Shown here: one piece after another, positions 51,793 to 60,119 of the stretch
How the letters are laid out: every line of letters begins with the position of its first letter
How positions within the stretch are numbered: the first letter of the stretch is position 1
From: UBA1219 sp045601425
GTDB lineage: Bacteria > Bacteroidota > Bacteroidia > Bacteroidales > P3
Direction of reading: 5' to 3'
DNA length: 64,000 nt
Assembly: GCA_045601425.1 (NCBI GenBank)
Contig: JAZRZP010000005.1
Span: 1 to 64,000, forward strand
The notes under the pieces: generated by a model
Databases searched by the model: none
Told to the model about the DNA's origin: nothing
The model's input: the letters and a program-made list of their open reading frames with translations, nothing else
Made by a program: the position numbers and the translations under genes

Positions 51793-52506
51793 ATGAAAAA
51801 AGTATTCGTATTGGCCGTCTTGTCGGCAATGCTGGTTTGCAGCAACATGGTTTTCGCAAAAAAGACCAAAACTTTCGAAGGTACGGTAACATACCGGATT
51901 GGCATGTCGGGCAACGCCCAAGTGGAATCGTCGATTGACATGCTTCCCGATGTAATGAAGATAGCCTCGCTTTCGGTCAAAGGCTCCAAGTCACGACTCT
52001 CGCTGATGGGTCAGCAGACTTTCATCGATAACGAAAAAAAGATACTGGTTTCGCAAGTGGATCTGAGCATGCTCGGAATGGGCAATTTCTGCATCGAAAG
52101 CCCGTTTGACCAGACATATCAGGAAGAAAACGCCCCTGCATACAAGGCTACCGGCGAAACGAAAAAAATCGGTGACTACACTGCCGAAAAGTACTTGGCC
52201 ACCACACTCTCCAACGATGGCACGGGCACGACCGTAGAAAGCGAAATCTGGATTACACGGGAACTTGGCATAAGCAACGTGTTCCCGAACTTTCCCGGTC
52301 TCGAAGGATTCCCTCTCGAGTTCGAAATCAGCGCAGCTTCCTCCATCGGTACCGTCAAGGTTCACCTGACTCTCGACAAGGTAACTGCCAAAAAACTCAG
52401 CAACAACGACGTGTCGCCCGACAGCGACTGCCCTCGCAAGACAATGGACGAACTGCAGGACATACTCAAGGTGCTCCAGAACTTCGGTTCCGAAGATGAT
52501 TTGTAA
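51793..52506 (+). CDS. Exported DUF4412-like protein
   Basis: The 237-residue protein has a signal peptide (LVCSNMVFAKK). A beta-rich body follows with the DUF4412-like flow: FEGTVTYRIGM near 27-37, KGSKSRLSLMGQQTFI, GETKKIGDYTAEKYLA, IWITRELGI and FPGLEGFPLEFE. DUF4412 proteins are common exported Bacteroidetes proteins with a lipocalin- or LolA-like look and unknown function. It has its own -7 box and a strong terminator, so it is a single-gene unit. The start at 51793 begins the signal peptide. Confidence 0.75.
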   Translation: MKKVFVLAVLSAMLVCSNMVFAKKTKTFEGTVTYRIGMSGNAQVESSIDMLPDVMKIASLSVKGSKSRLSLMGQQTFIDNEKKILVSQVDLSMLGMGNFCIESPFDQTYQEENAPAYKATGETKKIGDYTAEKYLATTLSNDGTGTTVESEIWITRELGISNVFPNFPGLEGFPLEFEISAASSIGTVKVHLTLDKVTAKKLSNNDVSPDSDCPRKTMDELQDILKVLQNFGSEDDL

Positions 52507-52531
52507 AAAAACAATGGTATTGCATAAACAG

Positions 52532-52558
52532 AAAGTCGCCTCCGGAAGAGGCGACTTT
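52532..52558 (+). terminator. Intrinsic terminator after the DUF4412 gene
   Basis: AAAGTCGCCTC (52532-52542) pairs perfectly with GAGGCGACTTT (52548-52558) around a CGGAA loop, followed by T residues. It lies 26 bases past the stop. Confidence 0.9.
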
Positions 52559-52574
52559 TTACGTTAAACATAGG

Positions 52575-52647
52575 AGCGACAAACGGGGCTCGAACCCGCG
52601 ACCTGTGGCTTGGGAAGCCACCGCTCTACCAACTGAGCTATTGTCGC
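52575..52647 (-). tRNA. tRNA-Gly (anticodon CCC)
   Basis: Read on the minus strand, the 73-base gene folds as a full cloverleaf: acceptor stem GCGACAA/TTGTCGC, D arm with AGCTCAGTTGGTAGAGC, anticodon stem GTGGC/GCCAC around loop TTCCCAA (anticodon CCC, decoding GGG), and T arm GCGGG-TTCGAGC-CCCGT. CCA is not encoded. The acceptor-stem and loop lengths are standard. Confidence 0.95.
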
Positions 52648-52657
52648 TTGTTTACCA

Positions 52658-53503
52658 TCAGTTTTCTTTTATCTTCTTGAAGTTACGCGGCGATTCGCCG
52701 TACACGCTGGAAGCCTTTATTATTTCATTTGCTTCGGGCAGGTAAACGAAATATCCGTCGTTGTAACCCTGCCGTTTCACATAGTCGTTTATTATTTTTT
52801 CAGCAAAAAGGACTGCACTGGTTTTTCCTGCACGTAGAGCCGTATTGTACACGTCGTTCATGGTAATGCGGTTGAAATGTCCCGAAATGCTCGCCTGCTT
52901 GTTCTGAATCTTGTCTATCTTACCCTCAAAAACGTCCATTACCTCGAAATTCTTGTAATATACGTCGGTGCCACCGTTGAACTTGCACCATATGTTGGTG
53001 CTGAAGCCATTGAGTTTGTAATCGTAGTGGTAATAAGTACCGTCATTTTCGGTAAATTCCGAACGCGACTGTTTCAAAAACTCCTCGGCTTCGATTTGTA
53101 CGATGTTCATCGTGAAAATCTTGCCGTTCACTGGTTGCGGCAACTCGCTTTCATTGAAAACAATCGTTACTGGTATGCCGAAGCGTTCCAGATGATACAC
53201 CAGATTCTTTGCAAAATTGTCGACGAATTTGTCATCATCGAGCAAATTAAGGAATCGGGTGTCGGCTTTTATTATGGAATCCTGCACTTTTTCCGAAAGA
53301 CGCATGAAATTATCCATCTGGTTCAAGGTCTGGTTCGTGTGAATAACTTCGGTCGGGAGACAGACATATATCCTTTCTGTCTTCTTGGTCTTGTCACCAT
53401 TGGTTATTCCGTCGAAGTAGGCACTTGCCACATCTTTGCTGCTCGTACATGCACACACGGCTGCACAAACCACCAACAATGCGTATTTAAAAAACCTTTC
53501 CAT
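52658..53503 (-). CDS. Lipoprotein of unknown function
   Basis: The 281-residue protein (ATG 53503) has a lipoprotein signal (VCAAVCACTSSKD, Cys19). A mixed alpha/beta body follows, with RIYVCLPTEVIHTNQTL near 43-59, a helical stretch with VQDSIIKADTRFLNLLDDD and a later TYYHYDYKLNGFS block. I do not recognise a family. The protein is probably anchored in the periplasm or outer membrane. The tRNA-Gly gene lies 10 bases past its stop on the same strand, so the two may be co-transcribed. An upstream in-frame start would add 41 residues without a signal peptide. Confidence 0.65.
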   Translation of the reverse strand: MERFFKYALLVVCAAVCACTSSKDVASAYFDGITNGDKTKKTERIYVCLPTEVIHTNQTLNQMDNFMRLSEKVQDSIIKADTRFLNLLDDDKFVDNFAKNLVYHLERFGIPVTIVFNESELPQPVNGKIFTMNIVQIEAEEFLKQSRSEFTENDGTYYHYDYKLNGFSTNIWCKFNGGTDVYYKNFEVMDVFEGKIDKIQNKQASISGHFNRITMNDVYNTALRAGKTSAVLFAEKIINDYVKRQGYNDGYFVYLPEANEIIKASSVYGESPRNFKKIKEN

Positions 53504-53679
53504 TATTTTCAGTATTTTCAAAACATGCCCGATAACGCACTTCCTACTTCCATTATTGTGTGAGATTTCACTTTTTATGACAAAAAAAACGCAACTGCCT
53601 GAAAACACAGCCCTCCGACTCTCCAAAAAACTTTACTCTGGAAACGGTTTGGGAATCGCATGAGGCCCGAAACGGACAT

Positions 53680-53770
53680 TTGCAGATGTAGTTGCATTTT
53701 GGTCTGAAATCTGCCCTGAAACATTTTCAGCAAAAAAATTTTCAAAATTCAAAAAAAAAACGTATTTTAG
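53680..53770 (+). repeat. Promoter-associated element, copy C (before the PorE-like gene)
   Basis: TTGCA half-sites at 53680-53684 and 53692-53696 are 12 bp apart. GTTGCATT (53691-53698) ends 65 bases before TATTTTAG at 53763. The first ~38 bases match copy A at about 31 positions. The second half is more diverged but stays A/T-rich and ends in CG before the box, as in A and B. Confidence 0.65.
53763..53770 (+). promoter_or_regulatory. Probable -7 box for the PorE-like gene (variant)
   Basis: TATTTTAG differs from TAnnTTTG at one base. Its spacing to the upstream element is identical to copies A and B, which supports its use. It lies 94 bases before the ATG at 53864. Confidence 0.5.
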
Positions 53771-53863
53771 CACGCTGATTCTATGGTAGAAAAAATGGCG
53801 AAAATCCATTTATTTTACTGTATGTCAAATGTTTAAGTAAGAAATAAAAACACAATACAGACA

Positions 53864-56536
53864 ATGAAAATGCTAAAAAAGGGAATTTTTGTATTACTGG
53901 CAGCGGTTCTGTGTACAGTCTCTGCCTTTTCGCAGACAAAAAGCATAACGCAGAAAGCCGACGAATTGTTCAAACAGAAAAAGTACATCGAAGCTGTAGA
54001 AAGTTACGAAAATGCATTCAAGGAGGTGAAATCGAACCGCGCAGAGAAAAACCGCATTCTGTTTCAGACCGCCGAATGTTACAGATACATGAACCTTTAC
54101 CAGAAAGCAATCCGATACTACAAGAAACTTGTCACCAACAAGTACTACACCACCGAGCCAAAAATATACCTCTATCTGGCCGAAATGTACCGTTTCTCCG
54201 TTGTTGACAACAACATTGAAATTGCCGACCAATACTACACCAAGTATCTCGAAATAATACCCGGCGACGAGTATGCCACCGAACGCCAGAAATCCCTTAA
54301 AACAATAGCAAAGATGTTCCGCGAAAGAACCCGCCACGTCATCGACTCGGCCACTCACTGGAACAGCAAATACAACGACTGGGGACTCGTATTCATGGGT
54401 GCCGACACCAACACATTCATGTTCTCTTCTTCGCGTATCAGCAAAGACAACGAAGATGCCATGAAAGACGAATGGACAGGCGAAGCATTCTCATCGGTTT
54501 ATTACCAGACAAAAGACAGAAAAAGCAATTGGATGGAAATGCAGCTGTTCGACGGCGACCAACATTTCCTGAACACCGATGCCAACGAAGGTGAAGTCTC
54601 CGCCACTGCCGACGGGAACATACTCTTCTTCACACGATGCAACGTATACGAAAAAACCGACAACAACTGTCAGGTTTATGTTACCGTACGCACAAAGCCC
54701 GTGGAAGAAAAAGGCAAGAAAAAATCAAGCAAGAAAAAAGATCAGGAGGAAGAAGGTCCGGAATGGTCAACCCCGAAAATGGTTGATCTTGGCGACACTT
54801 CATACAGCCACATGCACCCGGCTGTCTCCGCCGACGGTCTCACACTCTATTTCTCTTCCGACCGCCCCGACGGATACGGCGACTTCGATATCTGGATGTC
54901 CAAACGTGCATCGGTGAACGACGACTTCGGTGAACCCATAAACCTCGGCAACAACGTAAACACTCCCGGAAAGGAAGTATTCCCGACCCTGAATCAAGAC
55001 TCAGTACTCTACTTCTCGTCCAACGGATGGTTCGGCATAGGCGGTCTCGACCTGTTCCGCTGCACACCAAAAGGCGGCAACTCATGGTCCAAAGCCGAAA
55101 ACCTCGGTGTCCCAATCAACTCCTCGTTCGATGAAATCGGCATCATATACTATCCTTACACGGGACCAGACTACAACGAACACGGATTCTTCGCATCGAA
55201 CCGCTACCTCGCCGATCCTCACAGCAAAGACACCGAATTCAAAGGCAAAAAACTCCCGACACTCCAATACGACATATTCTCATTCGTACTTCCTCCGCTG
55301 GTATACAGCATAGAAGGTACCGTACGCGATGAGAAATCCATGCAGCTCATCCGCGGTGCCAAAGTCAGAATCGTAGGCTCCGACGGATCGGAATACGAAG
55401 AAATCACCGACAAGGCCGGCTTCTACCGCTTCGGCACCGACAAGATAAAACGCAACGTGGTTTACAAAATGTACGTCTCAAAAGTCGACTACTTCAGCGT
55501 TGAAGGTTCCGAAAGCACCTGCGGATACAACACCGACAAGGACATCGTACACAATTTCCGTCTCGAACCCGTTCCCAAACAACCCGTCGTACTGCCCGAA
55601 ATACACTACGACCTTGCAAAATGGGATCTCAAGGAACGTTATCAGGATTCGCTGATGGACTTGTACCTCACTTTGGTAAACAATCCGAACATCGTAATAG
55701 AAATACGTTCCCACACCGACTGCCGCCCATATCTCACACTTACCAACGACACACTCTCTCAACGGCGTGCCCAATCGGTAGTGGACTACCTCATCTCCCG
55801 AGGCATAGAATCTGACAGACTCATTGCCAAAGGCTATGCCGAACGTGTTCCACGCGAAATGGAAAAAGACATCACCATCAAAGGCTACACCTTCAAGAAA
55901 GGCATGGTGCTCGAATGCGACTACATAAAACGTCTGCCCAAAGAACAACAGGATATCGCTCACCAGCTCAACCGCCGTACCGATTTCATGATTGTCCGCA
56001 CCGACTTCGTTTCGAAAAAACTCATCAACAACATGGCCTCCGATGAACCAATCGTGAAAGAAACCGAAGACGGCAAAATCATTGACCTTGTCAACAAACC
56101 GGTAGAAGAAACCGAGGCTGAAGCCGCCATCATACACGATGAAAACGTGATCCCAGTAACCATGATTCAGTCAACGAAAGGCGAAATAACAGCAATCATA
56201 AACGGTTCCGAAGTTCCCGTACTTATCGACGAACGCTACAAGGAAGCCATCGCCGTTTCGTGGGAAGAAGCCATGAATTTCCTGTATCAGCGCCGTATCA
56301 ACAAAGAAGACTTCCCTGAACGCGACAACTCCTTCGACCCCGAAGGCAACATTCTGGATAAATCCATCGTAATACTCAAGAGCGTTCAAATTGGACAGAA
56401 ACGTCTTGAAAAAGTTGAAGCCGTAATTGTAAAGGACGCTCCGGCCAAATTCATCATAAACCGCGTGGGAATGAACGAATTCGGCAAATACGAATTCGAC
56501 AAGCAGCGTGGCAGAATCACTTTCATTGACGACTGA
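53864..56536 (+). CDS. porE: PorE-like envelope protein: TPR, WD40-like, carboxypeptidase-regulatory and OmpA domains
   Basis: The 890-residue exported protein (signal peptide ending SAFSQ) has N-terminal TPR-like repeats (about 28-150), WD40-like PD40 strands (about 175-450, e.g. ADGLTLYFSSDRPDGYGDFD), a carboxypeptidase-regulatory-like domain (about 485-560), and an OmpA-like domain (about 580-720) with IEIRSHTDCR and SQRRAQSVVDYL. This is the architecture of PorE, a type IX secretion component that binds peptidoglycan. An acidic/basic linker KKKSSKKKDQEEEG lies near 290, and ~170 extra residues follow the OmpA part. The promoter carries copy C of the shared element. Confidence 0.8.
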   Translation: MKMLKKGIFVLLAAVLCTVSAFSQTKSITQKADELFKQKKYIEAVESYENAFKEVKSNRAEKNRILFQTAECYRYMNLYQKAIRYYKKLVTNKYYTTEPKIYLYLAEMYRFSVVDNNIEIADQYYTKYLEIIPGDEYATERQKSLKTIAKMFRERTRHVIDSATHWNSKYNDWGLVFMGADTNTFMFSSSRISKDNEDAMKDEWTGEAFSSVYYQTKDRKSNWMEMQLFDGDQHFLNTDANEGEVSATADGNILFFTRCNVYEKTDNNCQVYVTVRTKPVEEKGKKKSSKKKDQEEEGPEWSTPKMVDLGDTSYSHMHPAVSADGLTLYFSSDRPDGYGDFDIWMSKRASVNDDFGEPINLGNNVNTPGKEVFPTLNQDSVLYFSSNGWFGIGGLDLFRCTPKGGNSWSKAENLGVPINSSFDEIGIIYYPYTGPDYNEHGFFASNRYLADPHSKDTEFKGKKLPTLQYDIFSFVLPPLVYSIEGTVRDEKSMQLIRGAKVRIVGSDGSEYEEITDKAGFYRFGTDKIKRNVVYKMYVSKVDYFSVEGSESTCGYNTDKDIVHNFRLEPVPKQPVVLPEIHYDLAKWDLKERYQDSLMDLYLTLVNNPNIVIEIRSHTDCRPYLTLTNDTLSQRRAQSVVDYLISRGIESDRLIAKGYAERVPREMEKDITIKGYTFKKGMVLECDYIKRLPKEQQDIAHQLNRRTDFMIVRTDFVSKKLINNMASDEPIVKETEDGKIIDLVNKPVEETEAEAAIIHDENVIPVTMIQSTKGEITAIINGSEVPVLIDERYKEAIAVSWEEAMNFLYQRRINKEDFPERDNSFDPEGNILDKSIVILKSVQIGQKRLEKVEAVIVKDAPAKFIINRVGMNEFGKYEFDKQRGRITFIDD

Positions 56537-56560
56537 TGACGCAATGACGAGAATAACTGA

Positions 56561-56586
56561 AAGCCCTCAAGTTCCGTTGGGGGCTT
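56561..56586 (+). terminator. Intrinsic terminator after the PorE-like gene
   Basis: AAGCCCTCAA (56561-56570) pairs with TTGGGGGCTT (56577-56586) with one G-T wobble and a 6-base loop, followed by a T-run. It lies 25 bases past the stop. Confidence 0.9.
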
Positions 56587-56670
56587 TTTTTATCACACCG
56601 ACAAGCAGCCCGACTGCCACAACCCGAAAACAAAAAAGAAAAAAAACTTTAGTTTTTCGACAAAATTTCG

Positions 56671-56678
56671 TATCTTTG
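56671..56678 (+). promoter_or_regulatory. -7 box for the hydrolase-paaK run
   Basis: TATCTTTG is a full match to TAnnTTTG, 81 bases before the ATG at 56759. It probably drives the run of same-strand genes to pepP. Confidence 0.75.
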
Positions 56679-56758
56679 CAAATTGGTTTCTCGGCATGAC
56701 ATTCCTACAGGTCACGCACAAAACCGTTAAACTAAATTATTTATTATCAAGTAGATAA

Positions 56759-57646
56759 ATGATAAAAGCATTCAAAAAGGGGTTATCTTTTCTGACGACA
56801 ATATTTTGTCTGACACATGTTATTTTCGCTCAAGACACCATTGTTAAACTTTGGAAAGACATTCCTGACGAATTTTCCGGCAAGCAGAAACGCCCCGAAC
56901 TGCGGGTTTTCTACCCAACCTCCGGAAACAACACCGGAGCTGCGGTGATAATATGCCCCGGCGGGAGCTATCACCATCTGGGACTCGTTAATGAGGGCAG
57001 CGAGGTAGCCAGCTGGTTTGCCCAAAACGGCATAACTGCTTTCGTGCTCCGCTACCGTGTGGGAATGTTCGGCAACCATCACCCGGCAATGATTGAGGAT
57101 TTCCAACGTGCAATACAGATACTCCGCGAAAATGCAGATTTTTACAAAATCGACTCCAACCGCATAGGAGCCATCGGATTTTCAGCAGGAGGACATCTGG
57201 TTACAATGGCAGGAGTTTTCGCCAAAAACAACTTCCTGAAAGCCAAGGGAATATCTGCCAGAACAAGCCTGTGCCCGAATTTCATCATACCAATCTACCC
57301 CGTAGTTTCGATGCAGGACAGCATTGCTCACGTGCGTTCACGCAAAAACCTACTCACAAAAAAATACACCAAGGAACTGCAAGACCGGTTCTCCTTGGAA
57401 CAGCAGATCCCTTCAGACATGCCACCAGTCTTTATGCTGGCTTGCAAAGATGACCCTGTGGTGGATTACCGCAACAGCACGACATTGTACAATGCACTGC
57501 TGGCCAAAAACATACCGACTGTATTCTATCTTTTCGAACACGGCGGACACGGATTCGGCATGCTTCGCACAAAATCAAACGAAACAAAAAACTGGAACCT
57601 CCTCCTACTGGGATGGATGAAAGAACAAGGTTTTTTAACATATTGA
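56759..57646 (+). CDS. Exported alpha/beta hydrolase (esterase-like)
   Basis: The 295-residue protein has a signal peptide (residues 6-25) and an alpha/beta hydrolase fold: oxyanion segment CPGGSYHHLG near 66-75, nucleophile elbow GFSAGGH near 139-145, the acid in CKDDPVVDY and the catalytic His in HGGHGFG near 262-268. Relatives include acetyl-xylan- and feruloyl-type esterases of Bacteroidetes. The substrate cannot be told from sequence, and no glycosidase or SusCD pair is near. It is exported, unlike its downstream neighbour paaK, which begins 19 bases after its stop. Confidence 0.85.
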   Translation: MIKAFKKGLSFLTTIFCLTHVIFAQDTIVKLWKDIPDEFSGKQKRPELRVFYPTSGNNTGAAVIICPGGSYHHLGLVNEGSEVASWFAQNGITAFVLRYRVGMFGNHHPAMIEDFQRAIQILRENADFYKIDSNRIGAIGFSAGGHLVTMAGVFAKNNFLKAKGISARTSLCPNFIIPIYPVVSMQDSIAHVRSRKNLLTKKYTKELQDRFSLEQQIPSDMPPVFMLACKDDPVVDYRNSTTLYNALLAKNIPTVFYLFEHGGHGFGMLRTKSNETKNWNLLLLGWMKEQGFLTY

Positions 57647-57665
57647 CAAACAATTTTTTACAACA

Positions 57666-58961
57666 ATGAAATTCCCTGAAATAGAATACCAGCCATTAGA
57701 CATAATAAAACGTTTTCAGGAAGAAAAACTCCGCGAAGACTTGGATTATCTCAACTCGTCGTCACCTTTCTACAGAAAGATGTTCGAAGACAACCACATC
57801 GACGTTTCTAAAATCAGGACAATCAAAGACCTGCAGAACATACCATTTACCGACAAGAAAGACCTGCAACAGCACAACAGGGATTTCATATGTGTCCCGA
57901 AAGACAAAATCATTGACTACATAACGACCTCTGGCACCACCGGCGACCCCGTGACATTTGCCTGCAGCGAAAAAGACTTGCAGAGACTTGCCTACAACGA
58001 GAAAATATCGTTCATGTGTGCAGGCCTGCGACCCGGCAACGTCCTGCAACTGATGACCACACTCGACAAACGCTTCATGGCCGGACTTGCTTATTTTCTC
58101 GGCATACGCGAACTCGGAGCCGGCATCATCCGTGTTGGAAACGGAATACCCGAACTCCAGTGGGACACCATAAACCGCATACACCCCGACTCCATAATGT
58201 GCGTACCCTCGTTCATTCTGAAACTCATACAGTACGCAGAAGAACACAACATCGATTTCCGCAACAGCAGCGTAAAACGCATAATAGGCATCGGTGAAAG
58301 CCTGCGCGACCAGAACTTCGAGCTCAATGCTCTCGGACAAAAGATAAAGGAAAAATGGGACGTGGAACTTTTTGCAACATATTCCTCAACAGAAATGTCT
58401 ACCACGTTCCCCGAATGCGAATACGGCTGCGGCGGACACCATCACCCTGAACTCATCATTGTCGAAATCATAGGCGATGACGATAAACCCGTTGCTCCCG
58501 GTGAAGTCGGCGAAGTGGTGGTTACCACTCTCGGCATCGAAGCCATGCCTCTGCTCCGTTTCCGCACTGGCGACATGGCCAGCATACACACCGAACCGTG
58601 CAAATGCGGACGGAAATCATTCCGCATAAGCCCCCTCGTAGGCCGGAAAAACAACATGATAAAACTCAAAGGCACTACTCTGTACCCTCCAGCAATTTTC
58701 GACGTACTCAACAACACCGACTATGTGGAAAACTACGTGGTTTACGTGCAAAGCAACGAAACCGCAACCGATGAAGTTATAGTGAAAGTTGGCGTGAAAG
58801 GCAATCCTCAAAACGATGTTGTAAAAGAACTGAAAGACCGCTTCAGAGCCAAAATACGCGTTGCCCCCATTGTTGAAATTGCACCGGTTGAGGAAATCAG
58901 AGCCATCAACTATCCGGCAATGAGCCGCAAACCAATAAAATTCATCGACAACCGCAAATAA
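57666..58961 (+). CDS. paaK: Phenylacetate--CoA ligase
   Basis: The 431-residue cytoplasmic enzyme activates arylacetates to CoA thioesters with ATP. The AMP-binding P-loop TTSGTTGDPV lies near 89-98, YSSTEMSTTFPECEYGCGGH near 239-258 and the hinge FRTGDMASIHTEPCKCGRKSFR near 300-321. Length and motif order fit PaaK of anaerobes. Such enzymes are often found with indolepyruvate oxidoreductase in amino-acid fermenters, but those genes are not adjacent here. It lies 6 bases before an acyltransferase-like gene, suggesting co-expression. Confidence 0.92.
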   Translation: MKFPEIEYQPLDIIKRFQEEKLREDLDYLNSSSPFYRKMFEDNHIDVSKIRTIKDLQNIPFTDKKDLQQHNRDFICVPKDKIIDYITTSGTTGDPVTFACSEKDLQRLAYNEKISFMCAGLRPGNVLQLMTTLDKRFMAGLAYFLGIRELGAGIIRVGNGIPELQWDTINRIHPDSIMCVPSFILKLIQYAEEHNIDFRNSSVKRIIGIGESLRDQNFELNALGQKIKEKWDVELFATYSSTEMSTTFPECEYGCGGHHHPELIIVEIIGDDDKPVAPGEVGEVVVTTLGIEAMPLLRFRTGDMASIHTEPCKCGRKSFRISPLVGRKNNMIKLKGTTLYPPAIFDVLNNTDYVENYVVYVQSNETATDEVIVKVGVKGNPQNDVVKELKDRFRAKIRVAPIVEIAPVEEIRAINYPAMSRKPIKFIDNRK

Positions 58962-58967
58962 CTCACC

Positions 58968-60119
58968 ATGAATCCGGATTTCAACTTTGACGAAATACGT
59001 CCATACAACGACAATGAAGTTCCTGCTGCCATAGAACGTCTCGCCAACAGCGAATACTTCGACATACTCATAGGGACAGCATATCCGGATGTCAACATAA
59101 ACGATTTCCGGAAAGAATTCCGCTCGGTGAAAACCGTTGCCGAATGGCACGACAAAATGTGGTTCCCTCTTGTATGGCATATAATAAACCATACCTCCAC
59201 GCAACTCACAGTATCGGGATTGGAAAACATTGACAGAGAAAAGCGCTACATGTTCGTATCCAATCACCGCGACATAACGCTCGATGCATCCATACTCAAT
59301 ACCCTGCTCGGGAAAAACGGGTTTCAACCGGCCGAGATAACTTTCGGCAGCAACCTCATGATAAACCAATTCGTTACCGACCTCGGGAAAATAAGCAAAA
59401 TGTTCAGGCTTGTTCGCGGCGGGAACCGACGTGATTTCTACAAAAATTCAATGGAAGTATCGGCATACATGCGCTACGCCATCACTCAAAAACACGAATC
59501 GGTATGGATTGCCCAACGCAACGGACGCACCAAGGACGGCAACGACATCACCGACCCGGGTGTACTGAAAATGTTCTCCCTCAGCAGCGAAAAATCCTTT
59601 CTCGAAAATCTGGACGAACTCAACATCTGCCCCGTATCTGTCTCATACGAATATGAACCATGCGACTTCCTGAAGACAAAAGAACTGTGCATCTCGACAA
59701 CCACCGAAAAATACCAGAAATCTCCACTTGAAGACATGCTGAGCATAAAACAAGGCGTAATGCAGAATAAAGGCAAAATTCATCTGTCCGTATGCAAGCC
59801 CGTGTCTTCTGCCGACCTGAAAGAATGCGATTTCCATAACAAAAACGAAAAATTCTCAGCACTCGCCGAAATTATCGACAACCGCATAATCAATGGCTAC
59901 AAAACCCACAACACCAACCATATAGCCTATGACATATTGAAGAACACAGCAAAATTTTCTGCAGAATACACTGCCGAAGAAAAAAACTCCTTCGAAAAAT
60001 ACATGAAAGCCGGACTTCTCGAATACTCAAAAGATTTCAACGGCATGGCCGAGGAATTCTTCCTGAAGATATACGCCAATCCGGTGATAAACCAACTTGA
60101 AAAAAAACACACCTTATGA
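58968..60119 (+). CDS. Glycerolipid-type acyltransferase family protein
   Basis: The 383-residue protein holds a PlsC-like acyltransferase region with FVSNHRDITLDASIL near 93-107, a variant of the HX4D motif that reads HxDxxxD. A second block, LVRGGNRRDFYKNS, is near 148-161. The N- and C-terminal parts (about 1-80 and 250-383) are charged and helical and not recognised. It has no clear membrane segment. It probably transfers an acyl chain to a lipid, but the motif change leaves the substrate open. It overlaps the methyltransferase gene by 4 bases (ATGA). Confidence 0.7.
   Translation: MNPDFNFDEIRPYNDNEVPAAIERLANSEYFDILIGTAYPDVNINDFRKEFRSVKTVAEWHDKMWFPLVWHIINHTSTQLTVSGLENIDREKRYMFVSNHRDITLDASILNTLLGKNGFQPAEITFGSNLMINQFVTDLGKISKMFRLVRGGNRRDFYKNSMEVSAYMRYAITQKHESVWIAQRNGRTKDGNDITDPGVLKMFSLSSEKSFLENLDELNICPVSVSYEYEPCDFLKTKELCISTTTEKYQKSPLEDMLSIKQGVMQNKGKIHLSVCKPVSSADLKECDFHNKNEKFSALAEIIDNRIINGYKTHNTNHIAYDILKNTAKFSAEYTAEEKNSFEKYMKAGLLEYSKDFNGMAEEFFLKIYANPVINQLEKKHTL

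Larger units (their letters stand above)
53504..53863. other. Divergent intergenic region with copy C of the 91-bp element
   Basis: The 360 bases hold copy C of the shared promoter element (53680-53770) ahead of the PorE-like gene. I see no clear -7 box for the minus-strand lipoprotein. Frames in it lack family features. Poly-A runs at 53750-53760 are marked. Confidence 0.5.
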
